A DNA stretch of 64,000 nucleotides from Clostridioides difficile_A (GCA_945909635.1 OX246690.1:2480001-2544000), one strand, 5' to 3'. Shown: positions 1-8,549, counted from the first letter of the stretch. Notes: generated by a model from the sequence alone, not told the origin. Numbers and translations: made by a program.

Positions 1-1242
1 TTTCTTTATATCTATAGCAGGTTCATCTTCCATTTTTACAACTTTACCTTCCCATGTTCTAAGCATAACATAATCTGTTCCTTTTGATACAAGGTATTGT
101 GGAAGTAATGGAGTTTTTCCTCCTCCTTTTGGAGCGTTAACTATATATGTTGGTATAGCCATTCCTGATGTATATCCTCTTAGATACTCCATTATTTCAA
201 GACCATCATCCACTGATGTGTTAAAATGTTTTGTTCCCTTTACATGCTTGCTTTGGAATATATAATACGGTTTTACTCTTATTTTTAATAATTCTTGATT
301 TAAACATCTCATTACAAATTTATCATTATTTATACCATTCAATAACACTGCTTGATTTCCTAATGGAACTCCTGCATTTGCTAGCTTTTCACAAGCTTCT
401 TTAGATTCTTTAGTTATTTCCATTGGATGATTGAAATGTGTATTTATATATATAGGATGATATTTTTTTAGCATATTACAAAATTCATCTGTAATTCTTT
501 GTGGCATTGTAACAAGAGTTCTAGTTCCTAATCTGACATAATCAACATGTGGTATTTCTTTAAGTTGACTAAGAATCCATTCTAAATAATCATCTTTTAA
601 TGTAAGAGCATCTCCTCCAGTCACCAACACATCTCTTATTTCTTCATTTTCTCTAATATAGTCTATAGACTCTTGTATAATAGCTTTTGACTTGTGAGAA
701 TCTTGTTGACCAATATTTCTTCTTCTTTGACAGTGTCTACAATACATAGCACACTCATTTGTTACATTTATTATCAGTCTATCTGGATATCTTCTTGTTA
801 TACATCCTGCTGGATTTGTGTACTCTTCTCCCATTGGGTCTAAATCTTCTTGTTCATCTTCCAATTCTATATGTGTTGGTATGGACAGTAATTTTATTGG
901 GTCACATATATCTTCTGGGTCTATCAGACTCAAATAATACGGGGATATCGCCCATCTAAACTGAGTACCAACCTCTTTTATATATTCTTTTTCTTTTTTA
1001 GTTAGAGTTATAATTTTTGATAAAGTATCTACGTCTGTTATTCTATTTGATAATTGCCATTTGTAGTTATTCCAATCTTCTTCTGTTCCATTTAATAAAT
1101 TTAATATTTTCTGTTTTCGTTTATTTATCTCTTCTTCTTTTTCAAGCCCTCTGTTAATCGTTTTTCTAGCCTGAATATAATCATCAATTTTTGATTTTAG
1201 TTCAGCAGCTCTCTCTAAGGATATTCTAGTTTGTTCATTCAT
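1..1242 (-). CDS. eam: Glutamate 2,3-aminomutase (radical SAM, PLP), 3' end cut by window edge
   Basis: This enzyme interconverts L-glutamate and beta-glutamate using S-adenosylmethionine, a 4Fe-4S cluster and pyridoxal phosphate. I translated the reverse strand from ATG at 1242 and read 414 codons without a stop; only the last few residues are missing at position 1. The radical SAM motif CAMYCRHC supplies Cys164, Cys168 and Cys171, and the PLP-lysine motif is APKGGGKTP near residue 374. The family also includes lysine 2,3-aminomutase, where two aspartates bind the lysine side-chain amine. Here those positions are Lys332 (QSKHVKG) and Asn369 (IVNAPKG), exactly the substitutions reported for the glutamate enzyme of C. 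difficile. The N-terminus (about 55 residues before the conserved EEDWNNYKWQ) is longer than in lysine aminomutase. An in-frame TAG lies just upstream, which fixes the start. Genome annotations often mislabel it kamA. Confidence 0.9.
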   Translation of the reverse strand, partial: MNEQTRISLERAAELKSKIDDYIQARKTINRGLEKEEEINKRKQKILNLLNGTEEDWNNYKWQLSNRITDVDTLSKIITLTKKEKEYIKEVGTQFRWAISPYYLSLIDPEDICDPIKLLSIPTHIELEDEQEDLDPMGEEYTNPAGCITRRYPDRLIINVTNECAMYCRHCQRRRNIGQQDSHKSKAIIQESIDYIRENEEIRDVLVTGGDALTLKDDYLEWILSQLKEIPHVDYVRLGTRTLVTMPQRITDEFCNMLKKYHPIYINTHFNHPMEITKESKEACEKLANAGVPLGNQAVLLNGINNDKFVMRCLNQELLKIRVKPYYIFQSKHVKGTKHFNTSVDDGLEIMEYLRGYTSGMAIPTYIVNAPKGGGKTPLLPQYLVSKGTDYVMLRTWEGKVVKMEDEPAIDIKK

Positions 1243-1295
1243 AATTCTTCGCTATCAAAATTAACTACTCATATTATTTGATAGCATCCTCCTTT
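1243..1295 (-). promoter_or_regulatory. Hairpin-bridged Shine-Dalgarno of eam
   Basis: On the minus strand AAAGGAGG (1295-1288) is about 45 nt from the eam ATG, too far for normal initiation. Between them lies a perfect 9-bp stem, GCTATCAAA (1285-1277) pairing with TTTGATAGC (1259-1251), with a 17-nt loop. If the hairpin forms, it removes 35 nt and brings the Shine-Dalgarno to about 10 nt from the ATG. A short reading frame (ATGCTATCAAAT, ending TAA at 1261) also begins inside this segment and could serve as a leader. The geometry is seen in the sequence; the translational role is inferred. Confidence 0.6.
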
Positions 1296-1571
1296 CTGAT
1301 GTGTTTATATCATTCTGATAGGCAGATTTAACTTTGCCATATAGATTTTATAACAAATGAAATTGAACTTATTTTTGCATTTTTTCTGTTATTTTACACA
1401 TTTGTGAATATTTTTCCACTTTCGTCAATAAATTACAATATATTATGCATTTTTTTTAACAAATGATTAATTTTTTCTATTTTTAAGAATTATTTTACCA
1501 TAAAACGATTATATTTTCAAGATTATTAAAGTTAAAATTTTAATAGAAAATAAAGTATTTCATTAAATAAT
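1296..1571. other. AT-rich intergenic region upstream of eam
   Basis: This spacer lies between the eam leader and the terminator of the MocR gene. It holds no reading frame of useful length on either strand. It is very AT-rich with T-runs near 1440-1500, and presumably carries the eam promoter reading leftward. I could not single out a -35/-10 pair with confidence. Confidence 0.5.
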
Positions 1572-1612
1572 AAAAGCGGAGGCTTATTATAATAAATTTC
1601 TCCGCTTTTTTA
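1572..1612 (-). terminator. Intrinsic terminator after the MocR regulator gene
   Basis: A 10-bp stem, AAAAGCGGAG (1572-1581) pairing with CTCCGCTTTT (1600-1609), lies about 10 nt past the regulator's stop codon. It is flanked by A and T runs, with TTTTATTATTT on the minus side. It probably ends the leftward transcript. Confidence 0.75.
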
Positions 1613-1621
1613 TTTATTTAA

Positions 1622-3025
1622 TTAAATCATAGTAAAATAGCTCTGATTCTTAAGAAGTGACTTTATTATATTCAGACCTTTTTCCAATTCTTCTACATCC
1701 TTTGGAGCTGTTACACAAATACGAATTGCTTTTGGTACTGTAGAATTGCCAACAGAAAAACGTTCAGCACAATACACTTGAACTCCTAGATTTTTTGCAC
1801 ATATTTCAAATGACTTTCCATCCAATTCGTCAGGAAGAAGCAACCAACGAAAACTACAATTTTTATTACCAATTAAACTGTAATCTGATAAAATTTTATC
1901 AGCAACTTCATTTCTTTTTACAATCTCATCTTTTTTCTCTTCTATAATCTTATCTATAATAGGAGAATATAGTAAACGGTGTACTATTTCTGCCATAAAT
2001 GGAGATACCATTAAATTCATGTTATATAGTGCTTTTTCTAGATTTTCCATATAGCCTTTTGGAGCAACTACAAATGCTATTCTAAGACCAGCACATAAAA
2101 ATTTAGACGTGCTAAAAATATATACAGTATTGTTACTAGCCAAAGAAAATATAGGCGTTTGTATATTAGGTCTAAGAATACTATTTATTGCATCTTCAAT
2201 GATTATTATATTATACTTTTTTGCTATATCTGCTATTTTTTGACGAGACAAGTTAGACATAGAATGTGTTGTTGGATTATGATAGTCTGGTATAAGATAT
2301 ATGCCTTTTATATTTTCATTTTTACAGTAACTTTCAAGAGATTCTGCTGACATTTCATTATTTTCTTGAGGAATTGGAATCAATTGAATACCTATCATTT
2401 TAGCTATTGATTTAATTCCAGAAAAACTCAAAGAATCTGTAGCAATCCTATCACCAGTTTTAAACAACCCTAGTAAAGTTGCACATATAGCATTCTGAGC
2501 ACCTGTAGATAGTAGTATATTTTCTTCATTAGTATATAAATTATTTCTTTCTAACCATTTTGCAATTGATTTTTTTTGCATATATGTACCAGACGGAGAC
2601 ATGTATTGCAAAAACCTATCCATTTCTGGTTGTTTTAACACATTTTTAATAAAATCAACAATATATGTATTTTGCTCATAGGGAGGATGCACTGTTCCTA
2701 GTTCAATTATATCTTTTGATTCTGTTTGATATAACAATGTATTGCTCACATTTACATCAGATGAAATAAAAGTTCCTTTTCCCACTTTTGCACATATCAA
2801 CCCCTTCTCTTCACAAAGTTTAAATGCTCGTGTTATTGTACTCAAATTTAAATCGAGAAAATCTGCTAATTCTCGTTGTGGAGGTAATTTATCTCCAGGA
2901 TTTAAATTTCCTCTTTTAATATCTTCTTCTAATAACATCGCCAAAGTTTTATATATTGGTGGCTTTCGACTATTTAATTTTGGCTTCCATGTCATAGGAT
3001 AGTTTTCAAATGAATTTATTGGCAT
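1622..3025 (-). CDS. MocR/PdxR-type transcriptional regulator (GntR winged helix + aminotransferase fold)
   Basis: This is a 467-residue member of the MocR branch of GntR regulators. Residues about 20-90 form a GntR winged helix (KLPPQRELADFLDLNLSTIT, then KGTFIS). The rest is a class I aminotransferase-like domain with the PLP-lysine signature STSK near residue 308 and the preceding IIIEDA motif. Such proteins bind PLP, or its adduct with an amino acid, and switch divergent metabolic genes; the catalytic fold is used as a sensor. The frame opens 11 codons earlier at 3058, but ATG at 3025 is preceded at good spacing by AAAAGGAG, so I place the start there. It diverges from an Asp/Glu racemase gene across a 125-bp spacer containing a 30-bp palindrome, so control of itself and the racemase is the natural inference. 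The effector is unknown; aspartate or glutamate would fit the neighbours. Confidence 0.88.
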   Translation of the reverse strand: MPINSFENYPMTWKPKLNSRKPPIYKTLAMLLEEDIKRGNLNPGDKLPPQRELADFLDLNLSTITRAFKLCEEKGLICAKVGKGTFISSDVNVSNTLLYQTESKDIIELGTVHPPYEQNTYIVDFIKNVLKQPEMDRFLQYMSPSGTYMQKKSIAKWLERNNLYTNEENILLSTGAQNAICATLLGLFKTGDRIATDSLSFSGIKSIAKMIGIQLIPIPQENNEMSAESLESYCKNENIKGIYLIPDYHNPTTHSMSNLSRQKIADIAKKYNIIIIEDAINSILRPNIQTPIFSLASNNTVYIFSTSKFLCAGLRIAFVVAPKGYMENLEKALYNMNLMVSPFMAEIVHRLLYSPIIDKIIEEKKDEIVKRNEVADKILSDYSLIGNKNCSFRWLLLPDELDGKSFEICAKNLGVQVYCAERFSVGNSTVPKAIRICVTAPKDVEELEKGLNIIKSLLKNQSYFTMI

Positions 3026-3070
3026 ATAATTACTCCTTTTAATATAATTGTCCTCCATACAATTTTATTA

Positions 3071-3099
3071 TTGTATGCTTTTATTCTAGATGCTATACT
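3071..3099 (+). promoter_or_regulatory. SigA-type promoter of the racemase gene
   Basis: TTGTAT (3071-3076), a 17-bp spacer and TATACT (3094-3099) point right toward the racemase start at 3151. The predicted start of transcription falls inside the adjacent palindrome. Confidence 0.65.
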
Positions 3100-3111
3100 T
3101 GTATTTGTAAA
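3083..3111 (-). promoter_or_regulatory. SigA-type promoter of the MocR gene
   Basis: On the minus strand TTTACA (3111-3106), a 17-bp spacer and TAGAAT (3088-3083) point toward the regulator. The -35 box lies within the 3100-3129 palindrome, which suggests autoregulation. It overlaps the divergent racemase promoter face to face. Confidence 0.55.
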
Positions 3112-3129
3112 TAGCTATTTCCAAATACA
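3100..3129. promoter_or_regulatory. 30-bp palindromic operator between regulator and racemase
   Basis: TGTATTTG (3100-3107) and CAAATACA (3122-3129) are perfect inverted repeats. They share their centre (3114/3115) with the perfect inner palindrome AAATAGCTATTT (3109-3120). The site covers the racemase transcription start and the regulator's -35 box. It is the likely binding site of the MocR protein encoded alongside. Confidence 0.7.
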
Positions 3130-3150
3130 GAGAACAAGAGAGGTATCAAT

Positions 3151-3852
3151 ATGAAGACTATAGGCTTAATTGGAGGAATGAGTTGGGAAAGTACCATTAC
3201 ATATTACCAAGTTATTAATACAGTAATAAAAGAAAGATTAGGTGGGCTACATTCTTCTAAATGTATACTTTACAGTGTAGATTTTCAAGAAATTGAAGAA
3301 TGCCAGTCTAGTGGAAATTGGGAAAAAAGTGCTAAAATTCTATCTGATGCTGCAATTAAATTACAAAATGCAGGGGCAGATTTTATTGTTATATGCACTA
3401 ATACTATGCATAAAGTAGCAGATAAAATACAAGAAAAGATACACATCCCACTACTAAACATAGCAAATGTAACTGCTGAAGTATTGAAAGAAAAAGAAAT
3501 AAAAAAAGTAGCTTTATTGGGTACTAAATATACAATGGAGCAAGATTTTTATAAAGATATAATTATTAATAATGGAATTGAGGTTTTAGTTCCAACTGAA
3601 GAAGAACGTGTAATAATAAACAATACAATATTTAACGAACTTTGTGTAGGAATTGTATCTGAATCTTCAAAGAAAGCTTTCTTATCTATTATAGATACGC
3701 TTGGTGAGCAAGGTGTAGATGGTATTATATTAGGATGTACAGAAATAGGTCTTCTAATTAAACAAAATGATACTTCTATTCCACTATTTGATACAACACT
3801 AATACATGCAATAGAAGCTGCATTAAAGTCAATTTCAGATTATTTAAATTAA
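3151..3852 (+). CDS. Aspartate/glutamate racemase family protein
   Basis: This 233-residue cytoplasmic protein belongs to the PLP-independent Asp/Glu racemase superfamily, which interconverts L- and D-amino acids by a two-cysteine mechanism. It opens with the family's MKTIGLIGGMSWEST, has the first catalytic cysteine in CTNTMHK (Cys82) and the second in LGCTE (Cys196, followed by Glu198). Length and the GGMSWEST start match the RacD/YgeA-type aspartate racemase group rather than the cell-wall MurI group, which is about 30 residues longer. The substrate cannot be read from sequence; aspartate is the best guess, broad-spectrum activity (RacX-like) the alternative. It diverges from the MocR regulator and probably responds to it. 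A strong bidirectional terminator follows. Confidence 0.85.
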   Translation: MKTIGLIGGMSWESTITYYQVINTVIKERLGGLHSSKCILYSVDFQEIEECQSSGNWEKSAKILSDAAIKLQNAGADFIVICTNTMHKVADKIQEKIHIPLLNIANVTAEVLKEKEIKKVALLGTKYTMEQDFYKDIIINNGIEVLVPTEEERVIINNTIFNELCVGIVSESSKKAFLSIIDTLGEQGVDGIILGCTEIGLLIKQNDTSIPLFDTTLIHAIEAALKSISDYLN

Positions 3853-3894
3853 TAAAAAATATTTCTTAAACTAAAAACTTGAAACCCTTATATA

Positions 3895-3934
3895 AAAAAG
3901 GATAGTATAATTCTACTTATACTATCCTTTTTTA
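3895..3934. terminator. Bidirectional intrinsic terminator
   Basis: A stem of about 14 bp (AAAAGGATAGTATA pairing with TATACTATCCTTTT) with T runs on both sides lies between the convergent racemase and Ig-like genes. It can serve both transcripts. Confidence 0.85.
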
Positions 3935-3986
3935 ATTTAATTTTTCAATAAATCACAAACTTAGTACTCTTAATCTGTATACAAAT

Positions 3987-5522
3987 CTATCTTACGTTTA
4001 TAACATCACTATTTTGAGAGTTTTTCCCATCGTAATTTGCAACAACATAGATATCCATATTTAAGTCTCCTTCAGGAATACTTATAGTATGCTCATTACC
4101 TTGTATATCACTTTGATACAATGTAAAATCTCCCTCTCCATTAGTATTGTTTTTTACATATATACTATAGGTACAACCCTTATGAGATACACTACTCCAA
4201 TTAACCCTAATAACATTGTTTTCTCTGTCAACATTAGCTGATATGTTTTCAACCTTCATATCTTGAATATTATTATCATCATTTGAATTTGAATTTCCAT
4301 TAGTAATATTTATGACATTACTTGGCTTAGTTGTATCTGAATCTTTCTTACCTACAACATAAATATCAAAATCTAAATTTTGATTATCTTTTATATCTAC
4401 TTCTATAGTAGCATATACTTTTTGTGATTTTCCTAAATCACTTTCATTTACAGTTATAGATTTTATTTTCTTAAATGATTCTCCTGACAACTTGTCTTTA
4501 AGATATATATCATAATCAAAGACATCTTTCATATAATCCCATTCAAGCTTAATAATAACTTTATTATTTACTATTTTATGTGACCCTACTAAATTTTGTA
4601 TATAGTCATTCGTTATAGTTTCTTTAACTACTGTTATAGTTATTATTTTAGATTTATCTCCACAAGTTATCCTTACTCTTTCCTTACCTTCTCTAAGTCC
4701 TACGATATTTCCATCACTACCTAGACTTATTGCTCTTTCTACAGGTAACTTTGAATCCGCTAACTCATAATATATTTTTGGTGGCTCTAAACCAGGTGGA
4801 GAAGTTATTATATCTGGTTTTAATTTTTCATTTTGGTCAACTTCTATTTTTACATCATTCATATTTATTTCAGCAACTCTAGCTTGAATTCTAAAGCTTC
4901 TCTCTACTTCTTTATTTCCACACTTAGCATATATTGTGGCTTTTCCAACTCCAACTGCACTTACTGTATTTCCTTTAATTTTTAGCACATCATCATTACT
5001 ACTCTTATAAATAGGTTTATATGACTTTTTAAATTTGTCATAATCAACCTCTATTGTACTTTCTATAGTAGCACTATCACCAACATGTTTTAAATCCCCA
5101 TTAATCTCCATATCTAGTGATTCTACTTCTGGGTCTACTACCTTTATAGTAGCCTTTTTCAACACTCTTGAATTCTTCATAATACCCACAGAAGAATACC
5201 CAACCTTTAATGCTGTCATCTTATTTCCATCTATTTTTAAAGTCCCTGAATTATCCAACACATTAAACCAAATATTTGGGTCTTTAGCATATGAAGGAAC
5301 CTTGATATATTCGCCAGTAGATAAAGTAACTGTTTCATTTAGTTTTACTACATATTTATCTAAATCTTTAACATATTCCCCATCTACAATTTCGATTTCT
5401 ACTCCCTTTACCATTGGTCTAAGTATTCCAAATTTAAAAAGGTAGTACTGCGCAACAAGCAATATAGGAATAGATATAATTATGGCAATTTTTCTGTATT
5501 TCTTATTTTCTACAAATCTCAT
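3987..5522 (-). CDS. Membrane-anchored protein with bacterial Ig-like (BIG2) and fibronectin-like domains
   Basis: This is a 511-residue predicted surface protein of unknown role. A short basic N-terminus (MRFVENKKYRK) precedes one hydrophobic segment at about residues 11-30, so the rest should be outside the membrane. Residues about 40-300 contain successive BIG2-like Ig repeats, recognisable from GNKMTALKVGYSSVGI, GNTVSAVGVGKATIYAKCGN and DGNIVGLREGKERVRITCG. The C-terminal half (about 310-511) looks like two fibronectin-III-type sandwiches, each ending in DIYVV, separated by an Asn/Asp-rich linker (NGNSNSNDDNN). There is no LPXTG or cell-wall-binding repeat, so anchoring is by the N-terminal helix. 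AAAGGAAGTGG upstream of the ATG supports the start. Such domains usually bind carbohydrate or protein partners; no ligand can be named. It forms a single-gene unit. Confidence 0.7.
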   Translation of the reverse strand: MRFVENKKYRKIAIIISIPILLVAQYYLFKFGILRPMVKGVEIEIVDGEYVKDLDKYVVKLNETVTLSTGEYIKVPSYAKDPNIWFNVLDNSGTLKIDGNKMTALKVGYSSVGIMKNSRVLKKATIKVVDPEVESLDMEINGDLKHVGDSATIESTIEVDYDKFKKSYKPIYKSSNDDVLKIKGNTVSAVGVGKATIYAKCGNKEVERSFRIQARVAEINMNDVKIEVDQNEKLKPDIITSPPGLEPPKIYYELADSKLPVERAISLGSDGNIVGLREGKERVRITCGDKSKIITITVVKETITNDYIQNLVGSHKIVNNKVIIKLEWDYMKDVFDYDIYLKDKLSGESFKKIKSITVNESDLGKSQKVYATIEVDIKDNQNLDFDIYVVGKKDSDTTKPSNVINITNGNSNSNDDNNIQDMKVENISANVDRENNVIRVNWSSVSHKGCTYSIYVKNNTNGEGDFTLYQSDIQGNEHTISIPEGDLNMDIYVVANYDGKNSQNSDVINVR

Positions 5523-5720
5523 CTATCCACTTCCTTTAGCCTAATATATAATCATTTGTTTTGTAAGCAATCTACCTAAGTTAAATATTGGGATAAACTG
5601 GAAAAGTATTATATTTCAGAATATCCCTATACTAATTATAAACCATAAATTTAAAATTTAAAACTAAAATTAGTGTTAATTTCTTACTATTACAATAGTC
5701 TAATTTTAGTGAAATAACAT

Positions 5721-5749
5721 TTGTCTTGTCAGCTAAAAAGTTATATAAT
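5721..5749 (+). promoter_or_regulatory. SigA-type promoter of the PfoR-like gene
   Basis: TTGTCT (5721-5726), a 17-bp spacer and a consensus TATAAT (5744-5749) lie 47 bp upstream of the TTG start of the EIIC-like gene. Confidence 0.7.
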
Positions 5750-5796
5750 TAATTCAAAAGAAATTTATACTTGTATTATATGAGGAGGACTTTAAA

Positions 5797-6846
5797 TTGG
5801 AAATCAATTACAAAAAAAAAGATTTCAAATCATTTGCTAAAAGAAAAAACATTGAAATTTCTGTTCAAAGGTATCTTATTGATGCGTTAAGTTACATGGC
5901 ACTCGGTCTTTTTTCTTCCCTTTTAATTGGAACAATTTTTAACACATTAGGAGACAACTTCAATATTTCTCTTTTTACTGAAGTTATAAGCCCTCTTGCT
6001 AAACAAGTTACAGGTCCAGCTATAGCAGTGGCTATTGCGTATGGACTTCAAGCACCTCCACTTGTGCTATTTTCTTGTGCACTTGTTGGAGCTTGTGGTA
6101 ACGAATTAGGGGGTCCTGTTGGGGCATTTGTCGCTACACTTTTTGCTGTAGAGATTGGAAAATTAGTTTCAAAAGAAACAAAAGTAGATATATTAGTTAC
6201 ACCTGCTGTAACAATACTAATTGGAGTACTTGTAGCTCAACTTATTGGTCCAGCTGTTTCTGCATTTATGACTTCATTTGGAAACATAATAATGCAAGCT
6301 ACAACTATGCAACCCATCATAATGGGGGCTCTAGTCTCTGCACTGGTTGGAATAGCTCTTACATTACCTATAAGTAGTGCAGCTATTTGTATGATGCTTA
6401 GTTTAGGAGGTCTTGCTGGTGGAGCAGCAACTGTTGGTTGTTGTTGCCAAATGGTAGGTTTCGCTGTTATGAGCTTTAGAGAAAATGGGGTAGGTGGTCT
6501 AGTTGCACAAGGACTTGGTACATCTATGCTTCAGGTTCCCAACATAATAAAAAATTGGAAAATTTGGATTCCACCTACTGTTGCTTCAATATTACTTGGA
6601 CCATTATCTACAACAATATTTAAAATGGAGAATATCCCTATTGGTTCTGGTATGGGTACTTGTGGATTGGTTGGTCAATTTGGGACAGTAACTGCTATGC
6701 AGAGTGCTGGAAAAGGAGGTATAACTATGTGGGTTGGTATACTTTTACTTAACTTTGTACTTCCTGCTATTGTAACTTTGCTAATTTCAGAATTTATGAG
6801 AAAAAAAGGTTTAATAAAACCAGGAGATTTAAAACTAGATGTATAA
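5797..6846 (+). CDS. PfoR-like PTS EIIC-family membrane protein
   Basis: This is a 349-residue polytopic membrane protein of the PTS_EIIC_2 family, whose founding member is PfoR, reported as a regulator of perfringolysin O in Clostridium perfringens. It has about eight to ten hydrophobic segments, Gly- and Ala-rich loops (GACGNELGGPVGAFVATLF, SLGGLAGGAATVGCCCQ) and no EIIA, EIIB or DNA-binding domain. Its biochemical role is unsettled: it may transport a sugar or other small solute using EIIA/EIIB proteins encoded elsewhere, or act as a sensor. Translation starts at TTG (5797) with GGAGG about 9 nt upstream; no ATG is better placed. A consensus promoter and a strong terminator make it a single-gene unit. 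The name is family-based and does not imply toxin control here. Confidence 0.75.
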   Translation: MEINYKKKDFKSFAKRKNIEISVQRYLIDALSYMALGLFSSLLIGTIFNTLGDNFNISLFTEVISPLAKQVTGPAIAVAIAYGLQAPPLVLFSCALVGACGNELGGPVGAFVATLFAVEIGKLVSKETKVDILVTPAVTILIGVLVAQLIGPAVSAFMTSFGNIIMQATTMQPIIMGALVSALVGIALTLPISSAAICMMLSLGGLAGGAATVGCCCQMVGFAVMSFRENGVGGLVAQGLGTSMLQVPNIIKNWKIWIPPTVASILLGPLSTTIFKMENIPIGSGMGTCGLVGQFGTVTAMQSAGKGGITMWVGILLLNFVLPAIVTLLISEFMRKKGLIKPGDLKLDV

Positions 6847-6849
6847 ATT

Positions 6850-6896
6850 AAAAACTACTCCTTTTACTTGTATAAAAGTAAGGAGTAGTTTTTTTT
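6850..6896 (+). terminator. Intrinsic terminator of the PfoR-like gene
   Basis: A 13-bp stem (AAACTACTCCTTT pairing through AAGGAGTAGTTT) followed by eight T residues directly follows the stop codon. It runs to the 3' end of the convergent gene at 6895. Confidence 0.9.
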
Positions 6897-7929
6897 ATGA
6901 AAATTCCAACATCTTTTTTAATAACCAGTCTATTGAACCTTTTACTTCATTCCAAAGAACTATATTTTCATCATAGTAATATACAGCTTCAGCCTTTTCT
7001 TCTTCTGTAACAAATTCTCTACCAAAAGCATTTCTCCAGTCTAATAAATATAATCCAATATATTTATTTTTACTTTTAGCAACCTTAATAGAGTCATTTG
7101 CTAAAAACATACTGTTATTTTTAAAGTAATAAAGAGCTTTACTGTACATCCATGTAGCAGACTTTTCTTCTTTATAAAGCTCAAATAATTTATTTATTGA
7201 AGTTCTATCATTTAATCTAATCAATATATTTAACAACTTATATCTTATTCCTTGTTCATCACTAGGATTAATTGCTATTAAATACTCTAATACTTTTTTG
7301 GACTCATTTAAGTTGTCAATACTTTCTAGCTTCCTAGCAAGAGATTCAAGCGCTATCATATAAGCTCTAGTAGATAGACCTTTCCAAAATCCAAGCTCTT
7401 TATCTTCTTTTGTAATCATACTTTTCCCTATATTTACAGCTTCTTCCATATATCTAATTGATTCAATATTGCTATTAGCATCTTGTGATAGCTTAATGTA
7501 TCTTTTATACAATATTTTCTTCTTTTCTAAATCTAAGTCTATAGAATTGGATTTAGAATTTGTCTCTTTAACCCAAAATTCTACATTAGAGATAGCTATA
7601 GTATCTTGATTTAAAAAGTCAATACTGCAAACTTCTTTTATCAAAGATGATTTATTATTTATAGTGTTTAAAGAAACACCTATTTGTTTTGAAAATTCTT
7701 TTTTTGTTATATGTAATGGATGCTTCTTATTATATAAAAGATTTTGCTCCAAAACTATATTTAGTATAGCTGAAGACCATATATCAGCTCTAGAAGAATG
7801 AATTGTTTCTTTGTTATTATCCAAAAGGTTTTGCAAAATTTTAAAACTTATATCTTTATATTCTTGATTCAAATTGGAGTTGCAAAATCTATTTATCTTG
7901 TCTTTAATTTCTTCTATCTTGCTTGTCAT
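6895..7929 (-). CDS. DUF6398-like / TPR-type protein of unknown function
   Basis: This 344-residue soluble protein has a helical N-terminal half (about residues 1-115) that resembles the DUF6398 type, containing a possible helix-turn-helix (LHITKKEFSKQIGVSLNTIN). Its C-terminal half (about 135-340) is built of helix pairs like tetratricopeptide repeats (DNLNESKKVLEYLIAINPSD, then NDRTSINKLFELYKEE). There is no signal peptide and no catalytic motif. The start has a strong GGAGGAG and lies 17 bp past the stop of the cupin gene, so the two are probably co-transcribed, cupin first. An intracellular adaptor or regulator is plausible, but no function should be assumed. Confidence 0.65.
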   Translation of the reverse strand: MTSKIEEIKDKINRFCNSNLNQEYKDISFKILQNLLDNNKETIHSSRADIWSSAILNIVLEQNLLYNKKHPLHITKKEFSKQIGVSLNTINNKSSLIKEVCSIDFLNQDTIAISNVEFWVKETNSKSNSIDLDLEKKKILYKRYIKLSQDANSNIESIRYMEEAVNIGKSMITKEDKELGFWKGLSTRAYMIALESLARKLESIDNLNESKKVLEYLIAINPSDEQGIRYKLLNILIRLNDRTSINKLFELYKEEKSATWMYSKALYYFKNNSMFLANDSIKVAKSKNKYIGLYLLDWRNAFGREFVTEEEKAEAVYYYDENIVLWNEVKGSIDWLLKKMLEFS

Positions 7930-7946
7930 GACTTCTCCTCCATATT

Positions 7947-8294
7947 TTACATATATAAAACTAGTGCTACAAATTCAAGTTCTTCTTCTCCTATATTTTC
8001 TATAGAATGTTTTGCACCATCAGCTGTATACACTACATCACCCTCATTAACTTCTATAAACTCCCCATTATCAAATACTTTACCTTTTCCTTTTAATATA
8101 TAGTATACTTCAAAATCTGTTGTATGGTCATGCACACCAATTGAACTTCCTGCTGGTAAAGCTATTCTTTTAAATAGTCTTCCTTTCCCTTTAAGCTCTT
8201 CATTTTGTATTATGTTTTCAAGCCTAACTTTTCCAATACCACCATTCAAATTTTCTTTTAATTCTACTTGTAATTCAGATTTCTTTCTTATCAT
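7947..8294 (-). CDS. Small cupin-domain protein
   Basis: This 115-residue single-domain cupin carries the two family motifs: G(X)5HXH-like GSSIGVHDHTTDFEVYYILKG (about residues 50-70) and the second G-rich strand with GDVVYTADGAKHSIENIG (about 85-102). The histidines His55, His57 and His97 and Glu61 or nearby acids would bind a divalent metal. Small cupins of this type act as metal-dependent isomerases, dioxygenases or sensors; the substrate is not evident. The gene is preceded by GGTGGG, starts at ATG 8294, and is followed 17 bp later by the DUF6398/TPR-like gene. Confidence 0.85.
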   Translation of the reverse strand: MIRKKSELQVELKENLNGGIGKVRLENIIQNEELKGKGRLFKRIALPAGSSIGVHDHTTDFEVYYILKGKGKVFDNGEFIEVNEGDVVYTADGAKHSIENIGEEELEFVALVLYM

Positions 8295-8468
8295 AGCTCA
8301 TCCCACCTGCCAAACAATCAATCTAACTACTAAATTGGCATATCCTTTCCATAATATGTTGTATTTTAATATAATAATAACATATATTCTCATAAAAAAA
8401 TATTACTGAATATATAAAAATGACACTATTTTTACATATATTGCAATTTAATTAAATTGTCCCAAAAG

Positions 8469-8497
8469 TTGACGTCTCTAACAAAAAAACATATACT
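8469..8497 (+). promoter_or_regulatory. Near-consensus SigA promoter of the first POT transporter
   Basis: TTGACG (8469-8474), an exact 17-bp spacer and TATACT (8492-8497) lie about 50 bp upstream of the transporter ATG at 8550. This is one of the strongest promoter matches in the window. Confidence 0.8.
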
Positions 8498-8549
8498 CAT
8501 ATAGTATGGGAAATTTTTGTTAATTTTTTTATCTGGAGGTTCTATACAT

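Noticed and set aside
759..959. Short leucine-rich rightward reading frame
   Set aside because: It is antisense to the well-supported aminomutase gene and has no ribosome site.
5797..6846. Toxin-regulating function for the PfoR-like protein
   Set aside because: Only family resemblance supports it; no toxin gene is nearby.
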